In this document: positions 1 to 9,051 of the stretch, one piece after another | How the letters are laid out: every line of letters starts with the position of its first letter | How positions within the stretch are numbered: position 1 is the stretch's first letter | NCBI GenBank assembly: GCA_963735445.1 | Contig: CAVTLC010000045.1 | Span: 75,944 to 139,943, forward strand | DNA length: 64,000 nucleotides | Direction: 5' to 3' | Source of the DNA: AP-15 sp963735445 | Lineage (GTDB): Bacteria; Pseudomonadota; Alphaproteobacteria; ATCC43930; CGMCC-115725 | Made by a program: the position numbers and the translations under genes | The notes under the pieces: generated by a model | The model's database searches: none | What the model was told of the DNA's origin: nothing | Seen by the model: only the letters and a program-made list of their open reading frames with translations

Positions 1-9
1 ACGCGCTGC

Positions 10-1023
10 ATGACGGCGCTTTCAGCGGACAGCGCAGCCGCCGCTTTGGGTGAAGGCCGCACCCAGCTCGAATTCGACGACAATTTGCTGCTCCCGTCGC
101 TTTACGGTGAACGCGACCAGCATCTCGAACGAGTTGAGCGGCAGCTCGGGGTTTCGCTCGTCACCCGAGGAAATCGGCTGGCGATTTCCGGACCGCCTTC
201 GGCGACCGAAGCCGCACATCTGGCGCTCACCCGCCTCTATGATCGGCTCAAGCAGGGCCAGGACATCGACCTACCGGTGGTCGAGGCGGCGCTGCGGCTG
301 GCGCAAGCCGAGATCGGCGACCGCAGCCTGAGCCTGTGGCAAGAGGATCCAGGATTCCGCACGCGCAAACGGCGGATATCGCCGCGTACGCCGGGCCAGG
401 CCGCGTATATCAAGGCGCTGCGCGAGAATGAGCTGGTATTTGGTCTCGGTCCGGCCGGAACCGGCAAGACCTATCTCGCGGTCGCCGCCGCGGTCGATCT
501 GTTGATGACCGGGCAAGTCGAGCGCATCATTCTGTCGCGTCCCGCGGTCGAGGCTGGCGAGCGTCTCGGGTTTTTGCCCGGCGATCTGCGCGATAAGGTG
601 GATCCCTATCTCCGCCCGCTGTTCGACGCGCTCAACGATATGCTGCCGGCTGACCAGCTCGCCCGCCGGCTCGGCACCGGGGAGATCGAGGTGGCGCCAA
701 TCGCGTTCATGCGCGGCCGCACCCTGTCGCGCGCCTTCGTCATTCTCGACGAGGCCCAAAACACCACGCCGATGCAGATGAAGATGTTTTTGACCCGGCT
801 CGGTGAGGGCTCGCGCATGGTCGTGACCGGCGACCCGAGCCAGATCGATTTACCCCCGGCGACCCGCTCCGGCCTGACCGAGGCACTCGAGACCCTGATC
901 GGTTTGGAGGGGATTGCCGTCGTTCGCTTCTCCGATCGCGACGTCGTGCGCCATGATCTCGTTGCCCGCATCGTGCGCGCTTACGAGGCGCGCGAGCGCG
1001 CCACACGCTCCGCCTTGTCGTGA
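10..1023 (+). CDS. phoH: PhoH-like P-loop ATPase
   Basis: A 337-residue PhoH-family protein, a cytoplasmic P-loop ATPase often linked to RNA metabolism. An N-terminal KH-like segment (roughly residues 20-100) precedes the ATPase. Walker A is GPAGTGKT at residues 147-154; Walker B is VILDEAQN with the acidic pair at 247-248, followed by VTGDPSQIDLP. It is the first gene of a tight run with ybeY, corC and lnt, the standard alphaproteobacterial order. The stop overlaps the ybeY start by 4 bases (GTGA), implying translational coupling. The frame is still open at the left edge of the window, so the true start could lie upstream of position 10. Confidence 0.95.
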   Translation: MTALSADSAAAALGEGRTQLEFDDNLLLPSLYGERDQHLERVERQLGVSLVTRGNRLAISGPPSATEAAHLALTRLYDRLKQGQDIDLPVVEAALRLAQAEIGDRSLSLWQEDPGFRTRKRRISPRTPGQAAYIKALRENELVFGLGPAGTGKTYLAVAAAVDLLMTGQVERIILSRPAVEAGERLGFLPGDLRDKVDPYLRPLFDALNDMLPADQLARRLGTGEIEVAPIAFMRGRTLSRAFVILDEAQNTTPMQMKMFLTRLGEGSRMVVTGDPSQIDLPPATRSGLTEALETLIGLEGIAVVRFSDRDVVRHDLVARIVRAYEARERATRSALS

Positions 1024-1532
1024 GTCGCTCGAACGCCGAGGTCGACGTCATTTCGCGGTGCGAGGCGTGGAAACGCGTACTCCCGGATTGCGACGACCGG
1101 GCACGGCGCGCCGCCCGGCTGGCGTTGGCGCGGGGCCAGTCGAAAGCGGCGCTCGTACTCCCGCATCAGGTCGAGTTGGTCGTCGTTCTCGCCGATGATG
1201 CCGAACAGCGGCAGCTCAATCGCGATTGGCGGGGGATTGACCGCCCGACCAATGTTCTTGCATTTCCGGCCTGGGCCCCGGGAACTCAATTGCCACGCGA
1301 TGCCCCGCTGCTGCTCGGCGACGTGGTGCTCGCTTTCGAGACCGTTGCGCGCGAGGCAGATGAGCAGGACAAGCCCCTAGCCGACCATTTCAGCCATCTG
1401 ATTGTGCATGGCGTGCTACATTTGCTCGGCTATGATCATGCGAGCGACATGGAAGCTGTTGAGATGGAGCGATTGGAAACGTCCATATTGGCTGAATTGG
1501 GGGTAGCAGATCCCTATCGCGGCACTATGTGA
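1020..1532 (+). CDS. ybeY: Endoribonuclease YbeY (16S rRNA maturation)
   Basis: A 170-residue single-strand-specific metallo-endoribonuclease of the YbeY family, which takes part in 16S rRNA 3' processing and 70S ribosome quality control. The zinc motif HxxxHxxGxDH is seen as HGVLHLLGYDH, with His130, His134 and His140. The upstream family motif NRDWRGIDRPTNVLAFP is also present. The GTG start at 1020 shares four bases with the phoH stop. The length is normal and corC follows 27 bases downstream. Confidence 0.96.
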   Translation: MSRSNAEVDVISRCEAWKRVLPDCDDRARRAARLALARGQSKAALVLPHQVELVVVLADDAEQRQLNRDWRGIDRPTNVLAFPAWAPGTQLPRDAPLLLGDVVLAFETVAREADEQDKPLADHFSHLIVHGVLHLLGYDHASDMEAVEMERLETSILAELGVADPYRGTM

Positions 1533-1559
1533 CCTATTAGGGATTTAACCGATTTTTCA

Positions 1560-2477
1560 ATGACTGCTTCCGAGCCGCCTGAAAGTAGCGGCCAGCCCGA
1601 TCGGGACCGGGCTTTTACACCCCTGCGCAGCCTGATGCGGCTAATCCGCCGGCAGCGCAACGGCGAAAGCCTGCGCGAGACAATCGACGAGATGATCGAA
1701 GAGCAGCCGCCCGAGGGATCTGATTCGCTCGGCGCACATGAGCGGGTGCTGATCGGCAATATTTTAAAAGGCCATGACCGCACGGCCGCCGATGTAATGG
1801 TTCCGCGCATCGACATCGTGGCCCTGGATGTGGAGACGCCGTTCCCCGAAGTCGTCAAATGCATGATCGAGCAGGAACATTCTCGCGTACCCGTATATCG
1901 CGAGACTCTCGACGATGTGATCGGCTTTATTCACGTAAAGGATATTCTCCCGCCCGTCGCAGAACGGCGCGAGACCAAGCTGGCGCCAATATTGCGCAAG
2001 TTGTTGTTCGTGGCGCCATCCGTCCCGATTCTCGAGCTTTTGGTACAGATGCGTCAGGCCCGCACCCATATCGCGATGGTGGTCGATGAGTTTGGGGGCA
2101 TCGACGGGCTGGTGACGATCGAAGATCTCATCGAAGAAATCGTCGGGGAAATCGAGGACGAGCACGACGAAGCCGATCGGCCAACCCTTATCGAGCGAGC
2201 CGACGGTACCTTGATCGCTGATGCCCGAACCCCGATCGAAATGCTCGAAGAACGGCAAGGTATCCAACTGCGTCCGGACGATGACCAGGAAGAAGTAGAC
2301 ACCCTGGGCGGCCTCGTTTCGACCCTTGCGGGGCGCGTCCCCAAACGCGGCGAGGTCATCGCCCACCCATCGGGCGTCGAATTCGAGGTGCTGGAAGCCG
2401 ATCCCCGGCACATCAAGCGGTTGCGCGTGCGCCGTCTGCCGCAGGCGAACGGGGCTGGTGGCGACGCCAGTGCCTGA
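1560..2477 (+). CDS. corC: CorC/HlyC-type CBS-domain protein
   Basis: A 305-residue hemolysin/CorC-family protein. It lacks the membrane DUF21 part and consists of a paired CBS module (about residues 70-195, including VMVPRIDIVALD and VVDEFGGIDGLVTIEDL) followed by the CorC_HlyC transporter-associated domain (about 215-290). Short CorC proteins of this kind sit between ybeY and lnt across Proteobacteria and are linked to magnesium/cobalt efflux or membrane integrity; the biochemical role is inferred from the family. The ATG start follows a 27-base gap from ybeY. The ten-base string AGTGCCTGAC occurs at its 3' end (2469) and again at the lnt start (2489). Confidence 0.9.
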   Translation: MTASEPPESSGQPDRDRAFTPLRSLMRLIRRQRNGESLRETIDEMIEEQPPEGSDSLGAHERVLIGNILKGHDRTAADVMVPRIDIVALDVETPFPEVVKCMIEQEHSRVPVYRETLDDVIGFIHVKDILPPVAERRETKLAPILRKLLFVAPSVPILELLVQMRQARTHIAMVVDEFGGIDGLVTIEDLIEEIVGEIEDEHDEADRPTLIERADGTLIADARTPIEMLEERQGIQLRPDDDQEEVDTLGGLVSTLAGRVPKRGEVIAHPSGVEFEVLEADPRHIKRLRVRRLPQANGAGGDASA

Positions 2478-2489
2478 CCCCGCAAAATA

Positions 2490-4106
2490 GTGCCTGACTC
2501 TGTAATCTACCGCATTCGGCCGGGCTCTCGCGTCGACACGCCGCTGTGCCGGCTGGCGCAAGACGTCGCGGCACTGACTGGTTGGCGCCGCTATGGGCTG
2601 GCGTTTCTGCTCGGCGTTGTCACCGCGGCAACGATGCCACCCTTCGATTTGACACCGCTGTTGGCGATCGCCTTCCCCGGCTTGTTATGGCTCGATGATG
2701 GCAGCGTCACCGCGGGTGCTTCTTTTCGCCTAGGCTGGGTGTTTGGGTTCGGCTTCTTTCTCGCTGGCCTTTACTGGATCGCCGCGGCGCTTTTTGTCGA
2801 TATCGACCGCTTTTGGTGGCTGGTCCCGTTCGCGGCGGCTGGCTTGCCGGCCGGATTTGCGATCTATGTCGGCTTGGCGCTGCTCGCCACCAACCTCCTC
2901 ACCCGATACCTGCATCTGCCGCCGCCGGCGCGTGTTTTCGCTTTTGCTATCGCATGGAGCATCGGCGAATGGGCGCGTGGCCATGCCTTTACCGGCCTTC
3001 CCTGGAACCTGATCGGCTATGCCTGGTCCGGCGGCTTTCCGGGAGCGATCGCCGTGTTGCAGAGCGTCGCCGTGGTTGGGATCTACGGCCTCAGCTTTAT
3101 GACAGTGCTGGCGGCGTCTTTATTGGCGCTGCTCGGTAGCCCGCGGACGCGGCCGATGGCGATTGCCCGCCGCTGGGCCCCGGCGATCGTGGCCGGGCTG
3201 TTGATCCTGGTGCCGGCAACGGGCGGCGCGATCCGCCTCGCCAACGCCCCAACGGTGCTGACTGACACCTGGTTGCGCCTGGTCCAGCCCTCGATCCCGC
3301 AAAGCCTAAAATGGCAGCCTACCGCGGAACAGAACAATTTTCGCCGCCTGATCGATCTCAGCGCTGCGGCTACTCGCGACCGTTTGAACGCAATCCTGTG
3401 GCCCGAGGCCGCGACGCCCTTTCTGCTTGGCCGCGATAGGCCGGCGCGCGATGCCCTTTCGGCGATCGTACCGAAAGGCGGTTATCTGATTACCGGCGTG
3501 CTGCGCGCGAACCCGCCTCCGGCTCCGATCGAAAAGATCTGGAACAGTATCGAGGCGGTCAACGATCATGGCGATATCGTTGCCCATTACGATAAAGCGC
3601 ACCTCGTCCCGTTTGGCGAATACGTGCCGTTCCGCAATCTGCTGCCGATCACCAAGATCACCTCCGGCACCATGGATCTGAGCGCAGGCGCCGGGCCGCA
3701 AACCATCGATCTCCCTGGTCTTCCGCCTTTCGCCCCGCTGATTTGCTATGAAGCGATTTTCCCGGGGGCGATCGTCGATGAGAGCAATCGTCCCGCTTGG
3801 CTGCTGAATGTCACCAACGACGCCTGGTACGGGCGCAGTTCAGGGCCGTATCAGCATTTTGCGATCGCCCGGACGCGTGCCGTCGAGGAAGGACTGCCCT
3901 TGGTCCGCGTCGCCAATAATGGCATCAGCGCGATCGTCGACCCGGTCGGCCGGGTTCTAGCGCGCACCAATCTCGACGCCATCGGTTATATCGACAGCGC
4001 ACTGCCTGGGCCCATGTCCCGGACCCCCTACGCCTGGGCCGGCAACTGGATGTTGCTCGGACTGCTGATCCTCGCGGCCATTCCAGTGGTGCTTCGCTTA
4101 CGGTGA
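2490..4106 (+). CDS. lnt: Apolipoprotein N-acyltransferase Lnt
   Basis: A 538-residue inner-membrane enzyme that adds the third acyl chain to the N-terminal cysteine of lipoproteins. About six hydrophobic segments fill residues 30-260. The periplasmic carbon-nitrogen hydrolase domain follows, with the triad readable as Glu306 (WPEAATPF), Lys369 (DKAHLVPFGEY) and Cys419 (LICYEAIFPG). A last membrane helix is near the C-terminus. The start is GTG at 2490, 12 bases after corC, inside a repeat of AGTGCCTGAC. No strong Shine-Dalgarno sequence is visible, which fits coupling to corC. Length is typical. Confidence 0.96.
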   Translation: MPDSVIYRIRPGSRVDTPLCRLAQDVAALTGWRRYGLAFLLGVVTAATMPPFDLTPLLAIAFPGLLWLDDGSVTAGASFRLGWVFGFGFFLAGLYWIAAALFVDIDRFWWLVPFAAAGLPAGFAIYVGLALLATNLLTRYLHLPPPARVFAFAIAWSIGEWARGHAFTGLPWNLIGYAWSGGFPGAIAVLQSVAVVGIYGLSFMTVLAASLLALLGSPRTRPMAIARRWAPAIVAGLLILVPATGGAIRLANAPTVLTDTWLRLVQPSIPQSLKWQPTAEQNNFRRLIDLSAAATRDRLNAILWPEAATPFLLGRDRPARDALSAIVPKGGYLITGVLRANPPPAPIEKIWNSIEAVNDHGDIVAHYDKAHLVPFGEYVPFRNLLPITKITSGTMDLSAGAGPQTIDLPGLPPFAPLICYEAIFPGAIVDESNRPAWLLNVTNDAWYGRSSGPYQHFAIARTRAVEEGLPLVRVANNGISAIVDPVGRVLARTNLDAIGYIDSALPGPMSRTPYAWAGNWMLLGLLILAAIPVVLRLR

Positions 4107-4193
4107 GTTCTACCGCTTCAGGTTGCATCAAATTATTAAAAGTTGAAGCTTCACCTTGACTGGCGAGGGTGGGCATTCTAAAAAGCTAACGAA

Positions 4194-4694
4194 TTGTTAT
4201 CGGCAAAGTGGTCCTCCCCAGTGGCGATCCAGCAACAGACCCGTCGGCCGGGCCGCCAGAAGGGCGACAAGCCGAACCCGATCGATGTCCATGTTGGCTC
4301 GCGGGTGCGGTTGCGGCGGAATATGCTCGGCCTAAGCCAGGAAAAACTCGGCGAAGCCATTGGGCTGACCTTTCAGCAGGTTCAGAAATATGAACGGGGC
4401 GCCAATCGAATTGGCGCGAGCCGGTTGCATGATTTGAGCCGGGTACTCGACGTCCCTGTTTCGTTTTTCTTTGACGACATGGATCCGGTGCGCGCACCCG
4501 CGATCCCCGCCGGCTTTGCCGAACCGCCCGCTGAGGGATTTGATTCCGATCCGTTGCGCAAACGCGAAACCATCGAGTTGATCAGCGCTTATTACCGGAT
4601 CGATGATCCAACGATCCGCCGACGGCTCTTCGATCTTGCCAAGGCGCTCGCCACCGGCAACGAACGTCCGCCTGAAAATAGCCGCCATCTCTGA
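4194..4694 (+). CDS. XRE-family helix-turn-helix regulator
   Basis: A DNA-binding protein of up to 166 residues. The Cro/CI-type HTH (about residues 30-85) contains VGSRVRLRRNMLGLSQEKLG and TFQQVQKYERGANRIGASRL, the near-invariant sequence of the XRE regulators found between lnt and metK in many alphaproteobacteria (PraR/SinR-like group). The C-terminal part (ETIELISAYYRIDDPTIRRRL) resembles a short effector or oligomerisation segment. The start is ambiguous: TTG at 4194 or GTG at 4221, neither with a clear ribosome site. Targets are unknown; the linkage to metK is conserved but not proof of regulation. Confidence 0.88.
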   Translation: MLSAKWSSPVAIQQQTRRPGRQKGDKPNPIDVHVGSRVRLRRNMLGLSQEKLGEAIGLTFQQVQKYERGANRIGASRLHDLSRVLDVPVSFFFDDMDPVRAPAIPAGFAEPPAEGFDSDPLRKRETIELISAYYRIDDPTIRRRLFDLAKALATGNERPPENSRHL

Positions 4695-4813
4695 TCGCGG
4701 AGCTCGCGAACAAACAGGTGCGATGAGAATCGGGGGTTGACGCTCGTCTCCCGAGACTGCATCAACGGCGCGGCATTGGCCTCATCGCCTCATTGCGCAG
4801 GAGGGGTAATCCC

Positions 4814-5974
4814 TTGGCGAAACAGAATTTTGTGTTCACTAGCGAATCCGTCTCCGAGGGTCATCCCGATAAGATCTGCGACCGGATTTCCGATGCGATC
4901 GTCGACACCTATCTCGCTGCCGAACCCGAGGCCCGCTGTGGCGTCGAGACTTTGGTCACGACCAATCGCGTCGTCCTCGCCGGGGAGGTTCGTGGACCCG
5001 CCGCGATTACCGGCGAACAGCTGATCGAAGTGGCGCGCCGGGCGATCCGCGATATCGGCTACGAGCAGGAAAATTTTCATTGGGAGCGGGCGGCAATCAA
5101 GTGCCACATCCACGGCCAGTCGGCAAATATCGCTCAGGGTGTCGATGCCTCGGGCAACAAGGATGAGGGCGCCGGCGACCAGGGAATGATGTTTGGCTAT
5201 GCCTGCAACGAGACCCCGGCCTTGATGCCGGCGCCGATCTTTTATGCCCATGCGATGCTGCGCGCGCTGTCCGAGGCGCGTCATTCTGGCAACACCCCGC
5301 TTCTTGGCCCCGATGCCAAGAGCCAGGTCACGCTGCAGTACGAGGCTGGCAAACCGGTGAGGGCGACCAAGGTTGTCGTTTCAATTCAGCATTCCGATCG
5401 GATCGATCAGGATGAGGTGCGCGAGATCATCCGCCCTTATGTCGTCTCGACCCTGCCCGATGGCTGGATGTGTGACGAGCAGAACTTTCTCGTCAATCCG
5501 ACGGGCGTTTTTGTGATTGGCGGACCCGATGGCGATGCCGGCGTTACCGGCCGCAAAATCATCGTCGATACCTATGGCGGAGCAGCGCCACATGGCGGCG
5601 GCGCGTTCTCCGGCAAGGACCCGACCAAAGTGGACCGCTCGGCCGCCTATGCGGCGCGCTATCTCGCCAAGAACGTGGTCGGCGCCGGACTGGCTGAGCG
5701 CTGTACGATCCAGGTCGCCTACGCGATCGGCGTCGCGAAGCCATTGTCCTTTTATGTCGATACCCAAGGTGCGGTCGACGAGGACAAGCTCGGGCGCATC
5801 TTGCAGGAGCTGATGGATCTTTCGCCACGCGGCATCCGCACTCATCTCGGGCTTAACAAGCCGATCTACACGCGCACTTCGTCCTATGGGCATTTTGGAC
5901 GAACCCCTGATCCCGATGGCGGCTTTTCCTGGGAGAAGCTCGATCTCGTCGACGAATTGCGCCGCGCCTTCTGA
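4814..5974 (+). CDS. metK: S-adenosylmethionine synthetase MetK
   Basis: Makes S-adenosylmethionine from methionine and ATP in the cytoplasm. The 386-residue protein carries the three-part MAT fold, with the N-terminal signature FTSESVSEGHPDKICDRISD, the hexapeptide GAGDQG (in NKDEGAGDQGMMFGYA) and GGGAFSGKDPTKVDRS. The start is TTG at 4814: it follows AGGAGGGG at 4799-4806 by seven bases and gives the family N-terminus MAKQNFVFTSE. A TTG seven codons upstream (4793) is in frame but lies before that ribosome site. trmB follows directly. Confidence 0.97.
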   Translation: MAKQNFVFTSESVSEGHPDKICDRISDAIVDTYLAAEPEARCGVETLVTTNRVVLAGEVRGPAAITGEQLIEVARRAIRDIGYEQENFHWERAAIKCHIHGQSANIAQGVDASGNKDEGAGDQGMMFGYACNETPALMPAPIFYAHAMLRALSEARHSGNTPLLGPDAKSQVTLQYEAGKPVRATKVVVSIQHSDRIDQDEVREIIRPYVVSTLPDGWMCDEQNFLVNPTGVFVIGGPDGDAGVTGRKIIVDTYGGAAPHGGGAFSGKDPTKVDRSAAYAARYLAKNVVGAGLAERCTIQVAYAIGVAKPLSFYVDTQGAVDEDKLGRILQELMDLSPRGIRTHLGLNKPIYTRTSSYGHFGRTPDPDGGFSWEKLDLVDELRRAF

Positions 5975-6684
5975 TTTCCTAGGCGACGAGGGGCGGTCCC
6001 ACGCTCACCGTCTCTACGGGCGCAAGCGCGGGCGCCGGCTGCGCCCCGCTCAGCAGATCCTGGTCGAACGGTTGTTGCCGAAGCTGGCAATCGAACCGTC
6101 GCCATCGGGCGATATCGATCCGACACAGTTGTTCGCTGTCTCGGTTCGGTCGATCTGGGTCGAAATCGGCTTTGGGGCTGGCGAGCACCTCGCTGCGCAA
6201 GCCGAAGCCCACCCTGATTTCGGGCTTATTGGTAGCGAAGTCTTCGAAAATGGGGTCGCCAAACTGCTTGGCGATATCGCGCGGCGGCAACTGACCAATA
6301 TCCGGCTTTTTGCCGACGATGCACGTCGAGCTTATCGCCGCATTGACGCCCCGCTCTATCGACCGTGTTTTTATCCTGTTTCCGGATCCTTGGCCAAAGG
6401 CGCGGCACCACAAGAGGCGGATTGTCTCGACTGAGACCCTCGATCAGTTGGCCCGGATAATGCGTGATGGGGGCGAATTGCGCCTCGCCACCGACGATGC
6501 CGAGTATTTTGCGTGGATGCTGGAGCGGGTCACCAGCCATCCCGCCTTTGAATGGCTGGCCCGGCGACCAGCCGATTGGCTGGTGCGCCCCGCGGATTGG
6601 CCGCCCACCCGCTATGAACAAAAAGCGCGCGGCGCCGGCCGGGTGCCGTTTTTCTTGCGCGCCCGCCGCCGGCCGAGGAATTAG
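5916..6684 (+). CDS. trmB: tRNA (guanine-N7)-methyltransferase TrmB, frameshifted
   Basis: Would methylate G46 of tRNAs using S-adenosylmethionine. The first reading frame gives LYGRKRGRRLRP, then WVEIGFGAGEHLA (SAM-binding loop) and LIGSEVFENGVAKLL. The next frame continues with RVFILFPDPWPKARHHKRR and TDDAEYFAWML to a normal C-terminus. One extra base around 6321-6328 separates the halves; removing it restores the family sequence. The 5' end is also odd: no ATG, GTG or TTG lies in frame between the metK stop and the conserved region, and the nearest start (ATG 5916) is inside metK. A second sequence error near 5975-6010 would explain this. The split gene is otherwise full length. Confidence 0.85.
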
Positions 6685-6811
6685 CCTTTGACCAGAATGC
6701 CCGAGATAAATTTGCGATATGAGATCGGTTCTGGCTGCTCGCAGGACATTCAGCGTTGGTCGGTGCGGTTCTTGACCCTATGCGCGAGGCGCGCCTATAT
6801 GGGGCGGTGCC

Positions 6812-6885
6812 GGCCGGATGGCAGAGTGGTTATGCAGAGGACTGCAAATCCTCGTACAGCGGTTCGATTCCGCTTCCGGCCTCCA
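6812..6885 (+). tRNA. tRNA-Cys (anticodon GCA)
   Basis: A 74-base tRNA with the CCA end encoded. The acceptor stem GGCCGGA (6812-6818) pairs with TCCGGCC (6875-6881). The anticodon arm is GAGGA-CTGCAAA-TCCTC with anticodon GCA, and the T arm is AGCGG-TTCGATT-CCGCT. The discriminator base is U, as expected for Cys. Its 3' part is duplicated 2.8 kb downstream. Confidence 0.95.
6860..6883 (+). repeat. Direct repeat inside the tRNA-Cys 3' end (att-like, left copy)
   Basis: Bases 6866-6883 (GATTCCGCTTCCGGCCTC) are identical to 9667-9684. Extended to 24 bases (6860-6883 against 9661-9684) the match is 22 of 24. Placement at a tRNA 3' end is the usual position for tyrosine-recombinase attachment sites. 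No integrase gene is seen between the copies. Confidence 0.7.
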
Positions 6886-7044
6886 GAGAGTAATCTGTTC
6901 AGTCGCTCTTAACCGCGCGTGAAATTCCGGTGTGACTTCGGCTGAAGTATCGCGCTCGCCCAACGACGTGGTTCACGTCAACGGCCTCGGTTGGGTGCGC
7001 CGTGATGACGAAAAAAATCAAGAGTGTGAGTTCAGAAAAGCCCT

Positions 7045-7473
7045 TTAGGCTCGAATTGAGGCCGGCGAATGCTTCTTGGCGAGCAAGGTGCTGAGGGCAT
7101 AAAGGCGGGTCTCGGTCAGCGACAGCATCCAGCCATCGACATAGACGATCCGGCCGTGGCCAAAATCGTCCTGGCTTCGTTCGCCAACCGAACGACGTAG
7201 CGCCACGACCGAGGCACAGCCGCAGCTTGTCGTCGACAACTCCGCGAGGATCAGCCGCGCCAGCTGGTCGGGCGAAGCCTCGCTCGCCGGCAATGCGCGC
7301 AGGCATGACTGCCCGATCGCTTCGGGACAGTGCAAAGCCGAACAGTAAGCGGCAAGAGCACCGTACTCGGAGGTCTCGCCGGTGCACTCACCCGCGCCGA
7401 GCGGCGCTTGCCGGCCAAACCACGCCGCTGCGGCGCCGACGGCAATCGTCATCAAGTGGCGTCGCGACAGCAT
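7045..7473 (-). CDS. Tat-type exported protein paired with GMC oxidoreductase
   Basis: A 142-residue protein beginning with SRRHLMTIAVGAAAAW, a twin-arginine-like signal peptide, so probably exported folded. The mature part has five or six cysteines, and the C-terminal stretch VDGWMLSLTETRLYALSTL looks conserved. It starts 9 bases after the stop of the upstream GMC oxidoreductase, so the two form one transcription unit. An accessory or small-subunit role, as in other GMC dehydrogenase complexes, is inferred from this pairing. I do not recognise a named family. Confidence 0.75.
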   Translation of the reverse strand: MLSRRHLMTIAVGAAAAWFGRQAPLGAGECTGETSEYGALAAYCSALHCPEAIGQSCLRALPASEASPDQLARLILAELSTTSCGCASVVALRRSVGERSQDDFGHGRIVYVDGWMLSLTETRLYALSTLLAKKHSPASIRA

Positions 7474-7482
7474 GACTGACGG

Positions 7483-9051
7483 CTAATTCAGCTGCTGCTT
7501 GATATGGTTGGCCAACCGCAGGGCCAGCGCGACAATCGTCAAAGTCGGGTTGTTGGCGCCGCCGGTCGGAAACACCGAGCTGCCGGCGACATAGAGGTTC
7601 GCGACCGAATGGACGCGGCAGTTTTCGTCGACCACGCCCTGCCTCGGATCGGCGTGCATGCGCGTCGTCCCCATGTGGTGCTCATTGGGATGGAAATCGC
7701 TCGGCGTACCATCGGGATCGCTTGGTGCGGCGCGGAGGCGGCCAAATCCTGTTCGCCCGATCTCGTTCCCCAGAAGGCGAAACGCTGCCGCCGCTTTGGT
7801 TTTGTCTTCCTCGGTCAGTCGCCAATCCACGATGACCCGGCGCATGCCGAGAGCATCGCGGTCCGACCCGAGCGTGACCCGGCTGTGCGGGTTTGGCTGC
7901 TGTTCCGCGACATACGACAGCTCGAGCTCCTCGACCGGGATGCCCTCCCCAAAGAGCGCCTTGCGCGCCGCAAAGGTCGCGACCCCATCGAGATCGCCGA
8001 TGACCTTGGACAAATCCGAAACCAAACTGCCGCCCGGCCCCTCGCCGCCGATCACGCGTTGCAGCGCCTTCACAGCGTCCACGACCGGAGAAAACCGGTA
8101 GCTCCAAAAAATGAATACGTTCGGCAGCTGTAAATGGCGCATGGCCGACGCGGTTAGCCCCATGCACGAGTTAAAAATGTGCTTGCCGCCAAACGCCGGG
8201 TAGGTACCGGCGCTGCGGAAATCGAAATTCATGTGCGGATCGGACGGAGCGATGATCGCGCCCGAATATGTCAGATGGGTCATAAAGAAGCGGCCGACAA
8301 GATCGTGCGCATTGCCGAGACCGTTACCCCCGTTGGTGCCGGAGGCTAACAGCAGCCTGGCGTTTTCGATCCCGCCTGCGGCCAATATATAAAACCGAGC
8401 ACGAACCGAGAAATGGTTTCCGGAAAGCGTCTTAGCCGATAATTCGGTAATCTCGGCATCGCTCTCGCCGCCGTCCAGATTGAACGCATTAGCGTACAAA
8501 TAGACCGTCACGCGCGGCGCGCGGCGCAGGTCGGCGGCATACACCGGCCCGAAATGGACCGGGCTCACCTGAAATATCTTGCTCTCGAAGTTGGGGCCGG
8601 AAAACGGCGGCGGAATTTTGCTGGGCGCAATCCCCCAACTCGCGGGACGGTAATCGTAAGGCCCTAAGTCGCAGACTTCCTGGGCCTGACGGTACCATGG
8701 ATCAAGACTCGATTTGGGAAACGGCCATTCGTGGTATGGGAGGTCGTCGCGCCTCTCAAAGTCGATCGCGTCGAGCGGCAGACACCAGCCGCCCCAATGA
8801 TTGGTCGTCCCGCCAAAAAAGCGCAGCCGTGACGTTGTCAAATCCGGAAACGACCCGCCGATACTTCGGCCTTCGTAGAGTTGTTGGGTCGCCGCATCCA
8901 ACTCCATGCCGCCGCTCTCGAGGACGGCGACGCGAAACGGCGCATCGACAAATTTCCGCGCGAGCGTGATGCCGGCAGCGCCGCCGCCAATGATGCAAAC
9001 TTCTGTCTCGATGATCGAGCCCGGCGGAACAGAACGTGCGTCGACAATCAT
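7483..9051 (-). CDS. GMC-family FAD-dependent oxidoreductase
   Basis: A 522-residue flavoprotein dehydrogenase or oxidase of the glucose-methanol-choline family. The N-terminal Rossmann motif is CIIGGGAAGITLARKF (about residues 19-35), followed by LESGG. The conserved FGGTTNHWGGWC substrate/FAD segment is present. The C-terminal GMC signature HHMGTTRMHADP continues into LYVAGSSVFPTGGANNPTLT, which contains the catalytic His/Asn region. The substrate is unknown; an alcohol or sugar is likely. It precedes a Tat-exported small protein in a two-gene unit bounded by copies of the tRNA-Cys 3' end, so it may be acquired cargo. Confidence 0.92.
   Translation of the reverse strand: MIVDARSVPPGSIIETEVCIIGGGAAGITLARKFVDAPFRVAVLESGGMELDAATQQLYEGRSIGGSFPDLTTSRLRFFGGTTNHWGGWCLPLDAIDFERRDDLPYHEWPFPKSSLDPWYRQAQEVCDLGPYDYRPASWGIAPSKIPPPFSGPNFESKIFQVSPVHFGPVYAADLRRAPRVTVYLYANAFNLDGGESDAEITELSAKTLSGNHFSVRARFYILAAGGIENARLLLASGTNGGNGLGNAHDLVGRFFMTHLTYSGAIIAPSDPHMNFDFRSAGTYPAFGGKHIFNSCMGLTASAMRHLQLPNVFIFWSYRFSPVVDAVKALQRVIGGEGPGGSLVSDLSKVIGDLDGVATFAARKALFGEGIPVEELELSYVAEQQPNPHSRVTLGSDRDALGMRRVIVDWRLTEEDKTKAAAAFRLLGNEIGRTGFGRLRAAPSDPDGTPSDFHPNEHHMGTTRMHADPRQGVVDENCRVHSVANLYVAGSSVFPTGGANNPTLTIVALALRLANHIKQQLN

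Noticed and set aside
4695..4813. Possible SAM-sensing riboswitch before metK (CAACGG...; GC-rich hairpins)
   Set aside because: The conserved cores of SAM-II, SAM/SAH and SAM-V elements are not present; only a short CAACGGC string matches, so no call is made.
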